Positions 25,067-33,089 of a DNA stretch of 64,000 nt are shown in pieces; positions within the stretch are counted from its first letter, which is position 1, and each line of letters starts with the position of its first letter. The stretch lies in IMG/VR virus record IMGVR_UViG_3300009509_000008, positions 1-64,000 of that record. One strand, written 5' to 3'. This stretch comes from a virus. Position numbers and translations under genes: made by a program. The notes under the pieces are model-generated. The model saw nothing but the letters and a program-made list of their open reading frames with translations. It ran no database searches and was not told the DNA's origin.

Positions 25067-26283
25067 AGCGTGTGGATGCACTTCACATCAGCTTTGCGCA
25101 TGATCGACCAGTAGATGGCATCGAAGAAGTCCTGGTCAAGAAGTGCCCTTTCTTGGAGATCGCTGAAGTCGCCAGTACCAGACTCTAGTTGATCTCCTGA
25201 GTCCGAATAGATGTAGTACGTGACGGTCTCGGTCTTCTTACTCTGCCGGATGTGTATGATGTCGTGGTTCATCGCTGTAGTGATCAGATCACCATAGATG
25301 TTGAATCCATGAGCGAAGTAGTACGGTATCTCCCCGTACGGACCCTCGTGACACCCAGCCTTTCCCTTCTCGATGATCCACCGAACATCCTTGCCGATGG
25401 GCTTGTAGCCGTCCTTTCGCTTCCGAGTCTCCTTGCCAGTGGGCGTGAGCCAGATCTTTGTTCCAGCCATGAGGGTGATGTCAACGAGCTTCCCGTGCCG
25501 AATCGCATAGGCCCCACCCACACGCCACTCTCGGTCGAACGAGCTGCGCTTGGCACGGTTCCCACGAACCTGATTGATTATGATCATGGTGGTCAGGTTG
25601 AGCTTGCCGTCGTAGGAGTTGCCGTAGGCGTGCCACAGTTTCTTCTGGAACTCTGTGACGAGTCGGGCCTCGGCGGACTGTTGCGGCTCGTCGTCCAGGT
25701 CAGTCTTCTCTCGCTCGTCGGAGACGATGGCGGCGACACTGTCCACAACGATGACCTGGCATTGGTTCTCACGAACAAGCTCTACGGCGGCCTGAAGCTT
25801 CTCGGCTGACGAGCCCTCCTCGGCGATGACGAATTCACCGAGCTCGATCTTGCGCTTGGCTATCTGCTCCTTTGTCAGCTTCTTCCGGCCGTGCTTCTCC
25901 AAGTAGACGTTCTCCATCATGAGCTCGTAGTCACTCGATGGGACCACGACCCCATTGATGCGAGCGTGCCGCTTGTCGTAGGCGATCTCCGTCCAGATCC
26001 AAGCGACTCGAGAGGCCTCCCCATAGATCTGTTGACAGGCGGCGATGACCCTGTTGCACAGCGCATTCTTCCCAATACCAGCGGGGGCGGCGACCTGAGA
26101 TACCCCGCCAGCTGGGAAGCCTCCGCCAGTTGCTACGTCGATGCTAGCTGCCATGGTAGGCCGCCGGAGCAGGAACGGGTTCGAGGCGTCTCGAGCTCGT
26201 TTCAGGATAGGGCGCTTGTAGTGCTTCTCGATGCGCTCGACACACGCACCGAGAGCGCTAGTGTCCTTCTTCTTCTTTGGCAT
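25063..26283 (-). CDS. recA-like: RecA-like recombinase
   Basis: 406 residues from the ATG after GGAGAGACCAG; an upstream in-frame start lacks a ribosome site and lies within the zinc-ribbon gene. The ATPase core has Walker A APAGIGKNA (Asn where Thr/Ser is usual), a strand VAWIWTE with the catalytic Glu position, Walker B CQVIVVDSVAAI, and LTTMIIINQVRGN as the motif 4/L2 region. The N-terminal extension KKKKDTSALGACVERIEKHY resembles RecA N-domains. It forms filaments on ssDNA for strand exchange, and works with the helicases, resolvases and SSB-like protein of this operon. Confidence 0.88.
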   Translation of the reverse strand: MPKKKKDTSALGACVERIEKHYKRPILKRARDASNPFLLRRPTMAASIDVATGGGFPAGGVSQVAAPAGIGKNALCNRVIAACQQIYGEASRVAWIWTEIAYDKRHARINGVVVPSSDYELMMENVYLEKHGRKKLTKEQIAKRKIELGEFVIAEEGSSAEKLQAAVELVRENQCQVIVVDSVAAIVSDEREKTDLDDEPQQSAEARLVTEFQKKLWHAYGNSYDGKLNLTTMIIINQVRGNRAKRSSFDREWRVGGAYAIRHGKLVDITLMAGTKIWLTPTGKETRKRKDGYKPIGKDVRWIIEKGKAGCHEGPYGEIPYYFAHGFNIYGDLITTAMNHDIIHIRQSKKTETVTYYIYSDSGDQLESGTGDFSDLQERALLDQDFFDAIYWSIMRKADVKCIHTL

Positions 26284-26434
26284 CTGGTCTCTCCTCGAAC
26301 GGCTCCGATCCGCAGTTTGGGCACACAGGAGGGTGTCCTCGGGTAGGAGCTCCACAAGCTGGACACTTCCCCTTCTCCGCTGCAGTCTTGACCGTTGGGT
26401 CGTCCTCGTTGGGCTTGTAGCCGTGCTTATCCAT
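26258..26434 (-). CDS. 58-aa zinc-ribbon protein
   Basis: Starts at an ATG 7 bases after AAAGGAG and ends inside the recA-like gene (26-base overlap). The central pattern CPACGAP...CPNCGSE (four cysteines as two CxxC knuckles) is a minimal zinc ribbon, preceded by KTAAEKGK. No other domain fits. It is translationally coupled to recA and may be a small DNA- or protein-binding cofactor. It is short but has an excellent ribosome site and intact knuckles. Confidence 0.7.
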   Translation of the reverse strand: MDKHGYKPNEDDPTVKTAAEKGKCPACGAPTRGHPPVCPNCGSEPFEERPDAKEEEGH

Positions 26435-26753
26435 CGATATCTCCTTTCTTCTCGTAGTGAATGAAGGCCCTGGCGGCTCGCTTGAACGTCTTACTCATCC
26501 GGAAATTGATCTTCATGTACGGTCTCGAGTTGACCATCTTCTTGCTCTGCTGACTCCAGCTCTGATGAGACGGGAAGTACTGCGGCTCTAACGTTCCAAA
26601 CTCGTTCAGCTTGATCTTCTCTCCGTGAATCAGGCAGTCCTTCATGGCGAGGAACGTCAGCTTCACGACCTCGAGCACCAGGCGCTTAGGGATCTTCTTG
26701 TATCTATTCGGGAGGTTGTCGTAGACAACCAGTGCTAGTTCGACTCTTGTCAT
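26427..26753 (-). CDS. HU/IHF-like DNA-binding protein
   Basis: 108 residues. The helical N-terminus (KKIPKRLVLEVVKLTFLAMK) followed by HGEKIKLNEFGTLEPQYFPS matches the α-helix dimer region and the conserved GFGTFE turn of HU/IHF proteins. The downstream RPYMKINFRMSKTFKRA fits the return of the DNA-binding arm and the final helix (normally P...FK.S..FK). It lies directly downstream of the DNA polymerase, with a 4-base overlap. A role in phage nucleoid architecture or recombination is inferred. Confidence 0.75.
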   Translation of the reverse strand: MTRVELALVVYDNLPNRYKKIPKRLVLEVVKLTFLAMKDCLIHGEKIKLNEFGTLEPQYFPSHQSWSQQSKKMVNSRPYMKINFRMSKTFKRAARAFIHYEKKGDIDG

Positions 26754-28786
26754 TTTGCCTCAACCCAGTTGTCGCCTACGCCGGGAGCGGCCTTCAACGG
26801 AACACGCAGGTTGATCCCAGGGTGCTCCATGTCTTCTTGAATGATTGGGCACGCTGCCTCGACGTTCTCCTCGGGGCACTCGAATACCAGCTCATCGTGG
26901 ATCTGCAGAAGCATCTTCACTCCGAGCTCACGAAGCCTCTCATCGAAGAAGCACTTGATCATAGCGCACATCACGATGTCTGCTGCAGTTCCCTGAATGA
27001 TAGTGTTGACTGAACGTCTCTCACCATCTCTTGAGGACTTGCAGTCGTTACACCAACATAGGTCACGCCGACCATTGGAGCTGCTCAGCTCACGCTGAAT
27101 GTGCTCCATCTTCTCGCTCCACTCCATGATTTGGCGGAGCCACCTACGGCGCCCAAGGAAGGTCTCGACGTACTTCGTGTCGGCCACCCTTCGATACGTT
27201 CCCTTGATGAACTTGGCGGCACCAGGAATCTTGGAGAAGTACGTGTCGATCAGCGCCTGGGCCTCGGCCTTTGCCGTGCGGCGGATATCCCAGTCGCTCC
27301 ACTCGGGGTGCTCCTTCTCGATACGCTCGAAGAACCCAAGCTCCCGAGCCAAGCTGTTGGCAGCTTTGCCGTAGTTGAGGCCGAAGCCTACAACCTTGAC
27401 CTTGTTCCGAAGGTCCCGGAGATACCAGGCCCGGTCGTCGTTCCAGTCCTTGTCCTTCTTTGCTCGAGCGACATCGGCGTAGGGCTCGCCCCAGACCAGC
27501 TCCACGTTGCCTGTGTGGATATCCTTGCCGGCCATGATGTTGCCGATGAGGCCCTTGTCCTTTGAGAAGTGGGCCAGGATGAACATCTCCAGCTGATCGT
27601 AGTCGCAGACTATGATCTTGTACCCCGGTCTGGCGATGAACGCTCGGCGGATATCGAAGTCCTTCCGTGGTCTCGGCTGGTTCTGGAGATTCGGATCTCT
27701 GGACGACAGGCGTCCAGTATCGGCTACATGTTGGTGGAACGTGGTATGTATTCGCCCGTTCTTGTCGACACGCTCCATCAAGCCAATGACGTAGGTGCCC
27801 AACAACTTTGCGAGCTCACGGTACTTGAGGATCAGTTTGGCCTCCTCGACACCGTCTTCTGCGTGCTGTTTCAGCACTGTCTCGTTGAGCGATGGGCTCT
27901 TCTTGCCCGATGACCCGCCGGTGGTCCATGCGATGGGCTCGAGTCCCATGTCTTCGTAAAACAACTTCCCCAGTTGTTTGGTGGAACCTGGATTGATCGG
28001 CTTTCCGATCATCCTGTTGAGCGCCCAGTTGATATCGGCGAGCTCCTTGGCCAACACAGGCTCGATTTCACCGAGGTACTTGAGATCGAGCTGGCAGCCG
28101 TTGCGCTCCATCTCGAAAAGCACCTTGGTCATGGGAACTTCGTACATGAGGAACAGATCCCATAGGCTGTACCCACGGTCCGTCACCACCCCCATCAGCT
28201 GCTTGCGCAGCCGCTTGAAGAGGCGAAAGACTCCCCAGGCGTCAAGGCTCGCATAGTCGATTACCCTGTCGGGGTCACGATCCCACGCCTCGAGCATGAT
28301 CTCTTGAAGTGACCTCTTTGGTGGCTTGCGGAACTTGCCCCGCTTGTCCTTCGGGTAGAAGGTCTCTGGAAACGTCCGCATCCTCTCGTTGAACTCCCGC
28401 TCGTAGGCCTCCTTCAAGCCGTGGTCTTGATCTGGATCGAGAAGTCGGTCCATCACGAGGGTGTCCATCATGCTACCGGCGATGTGAATCCCGCTATTGG
28501 CGCACATGTGGAAGTCGAATTTGATCTGCGATCCGATCCACATCTTGTCCTTGTCCTCGAAGATCTCCTTGAACATGTGGAGCTTGTCGGCCTCGAGGAA
28601 GTATCGATCAGGCCCCGTGCTCAGGGACCAGAAGATGACGTAGTCGGTATCGATGCGGATTCCAGTCGTCTCAGTGTCGAGAGCCAGCACATCCTTGTCT
28701 CGGCACAGGTTGATCAGCTTCTGGACTTGTTTCTTGGTCTTGATCCATATTGGTTCTGGGCGCTTCAGTCCCCATGCTAGTTTCAC
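26750..28786 (-). CDS. polA-like: family A DNA polymerase with 3'-5' exonuclease
   Basis: 678 residues; GTG start after CAGGAGGCTGTA. Exo motifs: LALDTETTGI, QIKFDFHMC and DYASLDAWG. Polymerase motifs: A is CDYDQLEMF (usually DYSQIELR), B is RNKVKVVGFGLNYGKA, C is LLQIHDELVFE. No 5' nuclease domain, as usual for replicative phage enzymes. Just before the IQGTAAD segment there is an unusual cysteine-containing insert (DLCWCNDCKSSRDG). It is the main phage replicase, working with the adjacent primase, helicase and SSB-like protein. Confidence 0.93.
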   Translation of the reverse strand: MKLAWGLKRPEPIWIKTKKQVQKLINLCRDKDVLALDTETTGIRIDTDYVIFWSLSTGPDRYFLEADKLHMFKEIFEDKDKMWIGSQIKFDFHMCANSGIHIAGSMMDTLVMDRLLDPDQDHGLKEAYEREFNERMRTFPETFYPKDKRGKFRKPPKRSLQEIMLEAWDRDPDRVIDYASLDAWGVFRLFKRLRKQLMGVVTDRGYSLWDLFLMYEVPMTKVLFEMERNGCQLDLKYLGEIEPVLAKELADINWALNRMIGKPINPGSTKQLGKLFYEDMGLEPIAWTTGGSSGKKSPSLNETVLKQHAEDGVEEAKLILKYRELAKLLGTYVIGLMERVDKNGRIHTTFHQHVADTGRLSSRDPNLQNQPRPRKDFDIRRAFIARPGYKIIVCDYDQLEMFILAHFSKDKGLIGNIMAGKDIHTGNVELVWGEPYADVARAKKDKDWNDDRAWYLRDLRNKVKVVGFGLNYGKAANSLARELGFFERIEKEHPEWSDWDIRRTAKAEAQALIDTYFSKIPGAAKFIKGTYRRVADTKYVETFLGRRRWLRQIMEWSEKMEHIQRELSSSNGRRDLCWCNDCKSSRDGERRSVNTIIQGTAADIVMCAMIKCFFDERLRELGVKMLLQIHDELVFECPEENVEAACPIIQEDMEHPGINLRVPLKAAPGVGDNWVEAK

Positions 28787-29082
28787 TACAGCCTCCTGAA
28801 TGTGAAGTGGCTGGGTCCACGCTCGATGAGTTCTCGAGCTATGACGCCCATGTCCTTGTGTGAGTAGCTGATGGAGATCCCGAGCTCGGCTTTGATGGTT
28901 CCATCACGATGACCGTAGGCCAGAGCCGAGCACAGGTCCTCGTGCTCGAGCAGGAGACGCAGTGCTCTTCGATAAGCCTTGCGACTCTCCAGCTTTCCCA
29001 CGAGCGGCCTGAGCTCAGCCCTAACCTCGGTCAACCGAGTCTTGTGGGCAAGGACCGCATCAGCATGCTTGGTCCATCCCAT
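28786..29082 (-). CDS. hypothetical 98-aa helical protein
   Basis: Located between the SSB-like gene and DNA polymerase, with its stop overlapping the polymerase GTG (TAGTG). The sequence is α-helical and rich in Arg/Leu (AELRPLVGKLESRKAYRRAL), then a short β-like C-terminus (HFTFRRL). No family recognised and no metal-binding residues. The tight coupling to the polymerase suggests a replication accessory role. Confidence 0.6.
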   Translation of the reverse strand: MGWTKHADAVLAHKTRLTEVRAELRPLVGKLESRKAYRRALRLLLEHEDLCSALAYGHRDGTIKAELGISISYSHKDMGVIARELIERGPSHFTFRRL

Positions 29083-29086
29083 CGAT

Positions 29087-30208
29087 CTACTCGTTATCGT
29101 CGTCCCAGTCGTCTCCGCCCTTGGTATCCTTCCCGCCCTTCTTGAAGGGGTTAGTGATGTTGAGGCGTGCAGCCTGCTCGTCGGGATCGAGGACCTTGTA
29201 CGACCAGAGCTTGTTCCAGTCGAACGGCTTCATTTGGTCCTTGATCTTCGCTGCCAACTTCACAGAGATTGGCTCGCAGTCGGAGATCTGAAGCACGGAC
29301 TGTTTCCCAGTACCAGACATGTAGATCTCCATCACGGAGTTCCACAGTGTGAGCGGCCTCGGCTTGCTGCAGCTGTCGCACTGCGAGTACTCGACGAGCA
29401 TTCCTTCGTGCCCACAGTGCGGACACTCATGCTCGTCCTCTCGCAGGCTCTTGAGCTCACCCTTCTCCTCGAGCGGATCGGACTCAAGGTCACGCACGGC
29501 CTCCTCGCACTCGGAGCACAAGAAGGCTCTCGGCTTGATCTTGCCTCCGCAGGCGCAGTTGCGACCAAGGACGTTCACCTCGAGGTTCACCAGCTGCTCG
29601 GTGTGCATGGGTCCGAGCTCCCAGTACATGCGTCGTCCGTAGACTCTGTCGATGCCCTTCTTGCAGTATCGACACCTCTTTCCACGGCACTTCTTCATCT
29701 CTTTGACGGTGATGGTGCCGTTCTTCGCCTTGCGGCTCTTGCTCTCCTTCTCGACCTCGACCTCGTGATACCAGCCGAGCAGGAGGATGTTGAAGAGGTG
29801 GACCTTCCGGAGGTTGATGTACTCTGCTCCCGAGTCGATTTCGTAGCAGGGGGCGCACGTTCCCGTACCCTCGACGATGATCCAGTCGCCGTCCTCGACG
29901 TCCTCACGTTTTAGTCCTGCTGTGCACCGGCAGCTCCGCTTCGCCGTGGCGTTGAAGTGGGTGTGAAGTATCCCATAGTCACGCTCGATGATCTGGTCCT
30001 TCTTCCCTTCACGCTCGAGCTTCATCTTGTAGGGCTCGTCAGGCCGGTACATGACGACTCGTGCGGGTTCCTCCTCGGCCGACGGCGGCTTGAACTGGTC
30101 GTCGAATCCTCCGCCTCCTCCCTTCTTCTTCTTCTGCTTCATGCTCTGTCGGAGCTGGCTGCTAGCACGTACTCCCTGGCTGAACTGCCCGAACTTGTCC
30201 TTAGCCAT
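29087..30208 (-). CDS. SSB-like protein with multiple zinc ribbons
   Basis: 373 residues; GAGGTATGAACG precedes the ATG, and the first 70 bases overlap the primase gene. Lys/Gly-rich N-terminus, then several cysteine clusters (CRCTAGL and CAPCYE, CRGKRCRYCKKG, CACGGK with CSEC, CPHCGHEG with CDSC). The C-terminus is an acidic tail (KGGDDWDDDNE) like those that T4 gp32 and bacterial SSB use to recruit partners. Order primase/this gene/polymerase supports a single-strand DNA-binding or scaffold role. The assignment is inference; no OB-fold is obvious. Confidence 0.65.
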   Translation of the reverse strand: MAKDKFGQFSQGVRASSQLRQSMKQKKKKGGGGGFDDQFKPPSAEEEPARVVMYRPDEPYKMKLEREGKKDQIIERDYGILHTHFNATAKRSCRCTAGLKREDVEDGDWIIVEGTGTCAPCYEIDSGAEYINLRKVHLFNILLLGWYHEVEVEKESKSRKAKNGTITVKEMKKCRGKRCRYCKKGIDRVYGRRMYWELGPMHTEQLVNLEVNVLGRNCACGGKIKPRAFLCSECEEAVRDLESDPLEEKGELKSLREDEHECPHCGHEGMLVEYSQCDSCSKPRPLTLWNSVMEIYMSGTGKQSVLQISDCEPISVKLAAKIKDQMKPFDWNKLWSYKVLDPDEQAARLNITNPFKKGGKDTKGGDDWDDDNE

Positions 30209-31215
30209 CGTTCATACCTCATCCGTGTTTGGAATACCTTCGTGAGCCCGTATCCGCTCAGGTAGTCCGGTTGTTTGAAAAACGGGTGCCACGGTTGACA
30301 CACGTTCACATCCAGTGATTTGGACAGCCACTGTCCGATACGATAGGTGGCCATCCGCCCAGGCTTATCATTGTCTAAGAAGAGAGTGACAGAACTGGTC
30401 ATCCTCCGGACGATGTCTGCTTGGGTCTTCGTGATACTCGAGCCCATGAGAGCAACTACGTTGGTCCACCCGTGCTGGATCAACCAGATGCAGGCTTTGA
30501 ATCCCTCTACTATGATGAGCTCGAACTCCTTAGCTGTGTTGGCGTGGAGCACCTCGGGGTAGACACGATGCGCATTCCACAGGAAGTTATGACTCTTGAT
30601 CTCGTATCCTGGGAATTGATCATCAAAGAACTCCCCGAAGTCTCCGACTAAGCCTCTCTTTCCTCCTCGATACACCTTATACCGAGGCTCGTCCCCGATC
30701 ACCGTTCTCCCTGACACACCAACAAGATTGCCGTACAGGTCACGAATCGGGTACGTGATCCGATCTTTGCCCTTGTCGTATCCAATTTCGAGTTGACGTA
30801 GGACCTTCGGATCGAAGTCCTTGGAGACTAGATCACGTGGCTTGAAGTCAAAGGTTCCGAGTACTGTCTCTGGAATGATGATATCGCTCCGAAATGGATT
30901 CCCGGTCTTGAACCTATATCGCTCTTCTCGCTTGGCTCGCTCTTTGTGTTCTTGGAGATCCTCCCTCAGTGGTCCGAGTAGGGCCTCTATTCGGCTGCGG
31001 CTCAGCCCCACAAAGCGGAGGAAGTCTGCCAGACCTCCTTTGAGCCCACACCCGTGACAGAACCACAGTCCGTTCTCCGTGTTGATGGCAAAGCTGGGCT
31101 TGCTATCATCATGGAACGGGCACCTAGCCATGATGTTGTTGTGCCCGCTGGACTTTATGTTTCCGCTCAGGTGTGGGGACACGAGGTCAAATATTGGACC
31201 AGTGCCCCTTCCCAT
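30139..31215 (-). CDS. dnaG-like: DnaG-type primase
   Basis: 358 residues, TAATG-coupled to the helicase. The N-terminal zinc domain has CPFHDDSKPSFAIN and FCHGCGLKGG (CxxH...CxxC). The catalytic core shows DRITYPIRDLYGNLVGVSGR and a TOPRIM domain with ELIIVEGFKACIWLI (acidic first strand) and SVTLFLDNDKPG (DxD). It is shorter than bacterial DnaG and lacks a clear helicase-binding C-domain. It makes RNA primers for lagging-strand synthesis. Its last 70 bases overlap the SSB-like gene. Confidence 0.9.
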   Translation of the reverse strand: MGRGTGPIFDLVSPHLSGNIKSSGHNNIMARCPFHDDSKPSFAINTENGLWFCHGCGLKGGLADFLRFVGLSRSRIEALLGPLREDLQEHKERAKREERYRFKTGNPFRSDIIIPETVLGTFDFKPRDLVSKDFDPKVLRQLEIGYDKGKDRITYPIRDLYGNLVGVSGRTVIGDEPRYKVYRGGKRGLVGDFGEFFDDQFPGYEIKSHNFLWNAHRVYPEVLHANTAKEFELIIVEGFKACIWLIQHGWTNVVALMGSSITKTQADIVRRMTSSVTLFLDNDKPGRMATYRIGQWLSKSLDVNVCQPWHPFFKQPDYLSGYGLTKVFQTRMRYERWLRTSSGSSAREYVLAASSDRA

Positions 31216-32663
31216 TACACGTCGTACTCCTCATCGTCGTCGATGTCGTCTTCGAGCTCGATATCGTCAAAGTCACTTTCGTGCTCCTTCAATATCTTTT
31301 TCAGCTTGCCCTGCTTCTTCTTACGCTCTTCTCCAAGAGAGCCGGGCGTCTTACCGCTGACTCCCTGGGGTGGTCCCTTGCGTCGATCTGCTCGCTTGAT
31401 CCATCCGCCCCACTTCCACGAGGTTGACGGGATGACCAGCAGGTCAAATCCGTCGGTCTTGATCTCACGAGCACCAGCTATCCAGGCTGAGAGGCTGACA
31501 CGTCCTTGGTCGTCAGTTCCGTTCTTGACTATCTTCAGACCAAGGTCAGCCTCTTGACCGGCCGCATCAGTGTAGGAGATGTCCTCCATCCCCTCAATGG
31601 CATCGTCGCCTTTGTCTCGGTTCTTTTGCGTTATGCCTATGATTGGAACCTGTAGTCGCTGAGCAGCGTGCTTCAGGTCCTGTGTGATCGCCGCTTGGAC
31701 TTCCCACTTCATCGAGCGCCTTCCAGTGCGGTCGTCCCTCATTCTGTAGAACGAGTCTGCGATGATGAGGTGCGGCTCGAACTGCTCGGCCTTTGCAATG
31801 AGATGCCCTACCCCGCCACCAGCTGGGTCCTCCTTGTCGGATGTGATCAGGAATGACCTCTTGTGGGTCTTGGTGGCATTCTTCTTCTCTTCCGCCTTGA
31901 GATACTTCAACCGCTTGAAGTACGCCTGCCTTTGCTCCTTTGGCAGCTTTGCCCGACGCAGCTGGTCATAGTCCAGGTTGCACAATGTAGCTGCGACCCG
32001 TCGACGCAGTTGCTCTGGCGACATCTCACAGGAGTAAAACATCACCCGGCGGTTTCCGACCTCGTAGGCGTGTGTGGCGATCTTGATGCCGACCCACGTC
32101 TTCATCGACTTGAGCCGGCCGTAGAGGACAATGAACTCTTCGGGGAGCATGCCCTGGGTTTGGATGTTCAGCTCCTCCCAGGGCCAGGGCACCCCAAGGA
32201 TACCCTTGGCCTTCGCTATGCGCTTGTACTCGCTGATGAGCTCCCCGGCTGACTCAGCCAGGATGACATCCCGGCTGTGCGGCACCATGATCTGTGCCTC
32301 TATCAGCTTCGCCCGCATCAGTGCTATGGCCTCATATGGACCGTCGCCCTCGAGCACCTGTGAGATCTCCTCGAGAGAGTTTCCGATCTTTCGAGTCATC
32401 GACTTCTTTCGGAGAATCTCACAGAGCTCGGCGACGGACTCTCGGCTCTTTGGATATTCAAACGACGGAAAGCGCTCCTTCATCCATCTTCGAGTTGGAG
32501 TCTTTCCAAAGTGGGCTCCGTCGTTGTAGTACTCACGGATGGCCTTGAACATCTGTCGGGTATCGGCAGATTTGAACATAGAGATCGTGATCCGAGCCTT
32601 CTGCACAGATCTGAAGTTCCCAGTTCTTACGATCTTTGCGATGAGCCTATGTTCAACATTCAT
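31215..32663 (-). CDS. dnaB-like: DnaB-type replicative helicase
   Basis: 482 residues from the ATG preceded by GGTGAG; a GTG three codons upstream is possible. The N-terminal helical domain (1-140) is followed by the RecA-fold motor: linker GVPWPWEELNIQTQGMLPEE, Walker A variant YGRLKSMKTW (Met in place of the last Gly), VMFYSCEMS, Walker B PHLIIADSFYRM and VPIIGITQKNRD (arginine-finger/Q region). The C-terminus is acidic (DDIELEDDIDDDEEYDV), perhaps for partner binding. It unwinds DNA at the fork with the downstream primase. Confidence 0.88.
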   Translation of the reverse strand: MNVEHRLIAKIVRTGNFRSVQKARITISMFKSADTRQMFKAIREYYNDGAHFGKTPTRRWMKERFPSFEYPKSRESVAELCEILRKKSMTRKIGNSLEEISQVLEGDGPYEAIALMRAKLIEAQIMVPHSRDVILAESAGELISEYKRIAKAKGILGVPWPWEELNIQTQGMLPEEFIVLYGRLKSMKTWVGIKIATHAYEVGNRRVMFYSCEMSPEQLRRRVAATLCNLDYDQLRRAKLPKEQRQAYFKRLKYLKAEEKKNATKTHKRSFLITSDKEDPAGGGVGHLIAKAEQFEPHLIIADSFYRMRDDRTGRRSMKWEVQAAITQDLKHAAQRLQVPIIGITQKNRDKGDDAIEGMEDISYTDAAGQEADLGLKIVKNGTDDQGRVSLSAWIAGAREIKTDGFDLLVIPSTSWKWGGWIKRADRRKGPPQGVSGKTPGSLGEERKKKQGKLKKILKEHESDFDDIELEDDIDDDEEYDV

Positions 32664-32988
32664 CGGGCTCACCCACCGGGGTTACCCTGACGAGGTTGCC
32701 TTTGAACAACACAGACGGTCTTCCGTCGGGCAGTGTCACCGACAACGTCCACTTCCCAACCTTGTCTAGAACGCAACTCTGTATGCGCTCAGCGTTCACA
32801 TCGATGACTGTGACTGCTCGGCCGACGTATGACATCAGCTCTCGTGTATCGACTTTCGATCCTAGTAACTCGTGGAGCTGACGTAGCTCCTTGGCCTGCT
32901 CTGCTACTCGCTCTTCGAGGAACTGAATCCTCTTGTTCGTGCGAGACGAACCCTGTGGGCGTGGTGGCCCATCGTTCCGTTTACCCAT
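32653..32988 (-). CDS. hypothetical coiled-coil protein upstream of helicase
   Basis: 111 residues from an ATG with GGAGGTG five bases upstream; a longer frame exists but lacks a ribosome site. Basic N-terminus, then a coiled coil (FLEERVAEQAKELRQLHELL), then a β-rich C-terminal half (WTLSVTLPDGRPSVLFKGNL). Its stop overlaps the helicase start. A promoter-like CTATATAG lies 54 bases upstream, so it may head a sub-operon. Could be a helicase loader or accessory protein by position only. Confidence 0.62.
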   Translation of the reverse strand: MGKRNDGPPRPQGSSRTNKRIQFLEERVAEQAKELRQLHELLGSKVDTRELMSYVGRAVTVIDVNAERIQSCVLDKVGKWTLSVTLPDGRPSVLFKGNLVRVTPVGEPDEC

Positions 32989-33042
32989 GACACCTCCGAG
33001 ACCCTTCAGCCTACCACAGGGCCGAAAGGCGATCAATTCCCG

Positions 33043-33050
33043 CTATATAG
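33043..33050 (-). promoter_or_regulatory. CCTATATAGCG promoter-like motif
   Basis: A variant of the GCTATAAG family on the minus strand, placed between a hairpin (33058-33089) and the coiled-coil/helicase sub-operon, 54 bases before its ATG. The 8-mer itself is palindromic, so orientation is inferred from the genes. Confidence 0.35.
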
Positions 33051-33057
33051 GGGTATT

Positions 33058-33089
33058 CACTGAAGTCCACTACCACATCTTGTGGCTTC
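33058..33089 (-). terminator. intergenic hairpin between DUF932-like and coiled-coil genes
   Basis: CTGAAG-T-CCAC pairs with GTGG-CTTCAG around a loop of about 11 bases, with one bulged T. The hairpin overlaps the end of the 33088-34347 gene and precedes the internal promoter-like motif. There is no T-run, so it may be an attenuating or RNA-processing hairpin rather than a strong terminator. Confidence 0.4.

Noticed and set aside
25063-25081. GTG start at 25081 for the small nuclease
   Set aside because: The ATG overlapping the recA stop (CTATGA) is the usual coupling in this operon, and the GTG has only a weak ribosome site.
28979-29914. Plus-strand open frame of 311 codons
   Set aside because: Lies opposite the SSB-like zinc protein and has Leu/Val/Asp-biased composition from antisense reading; no ribosome site or operon partner.
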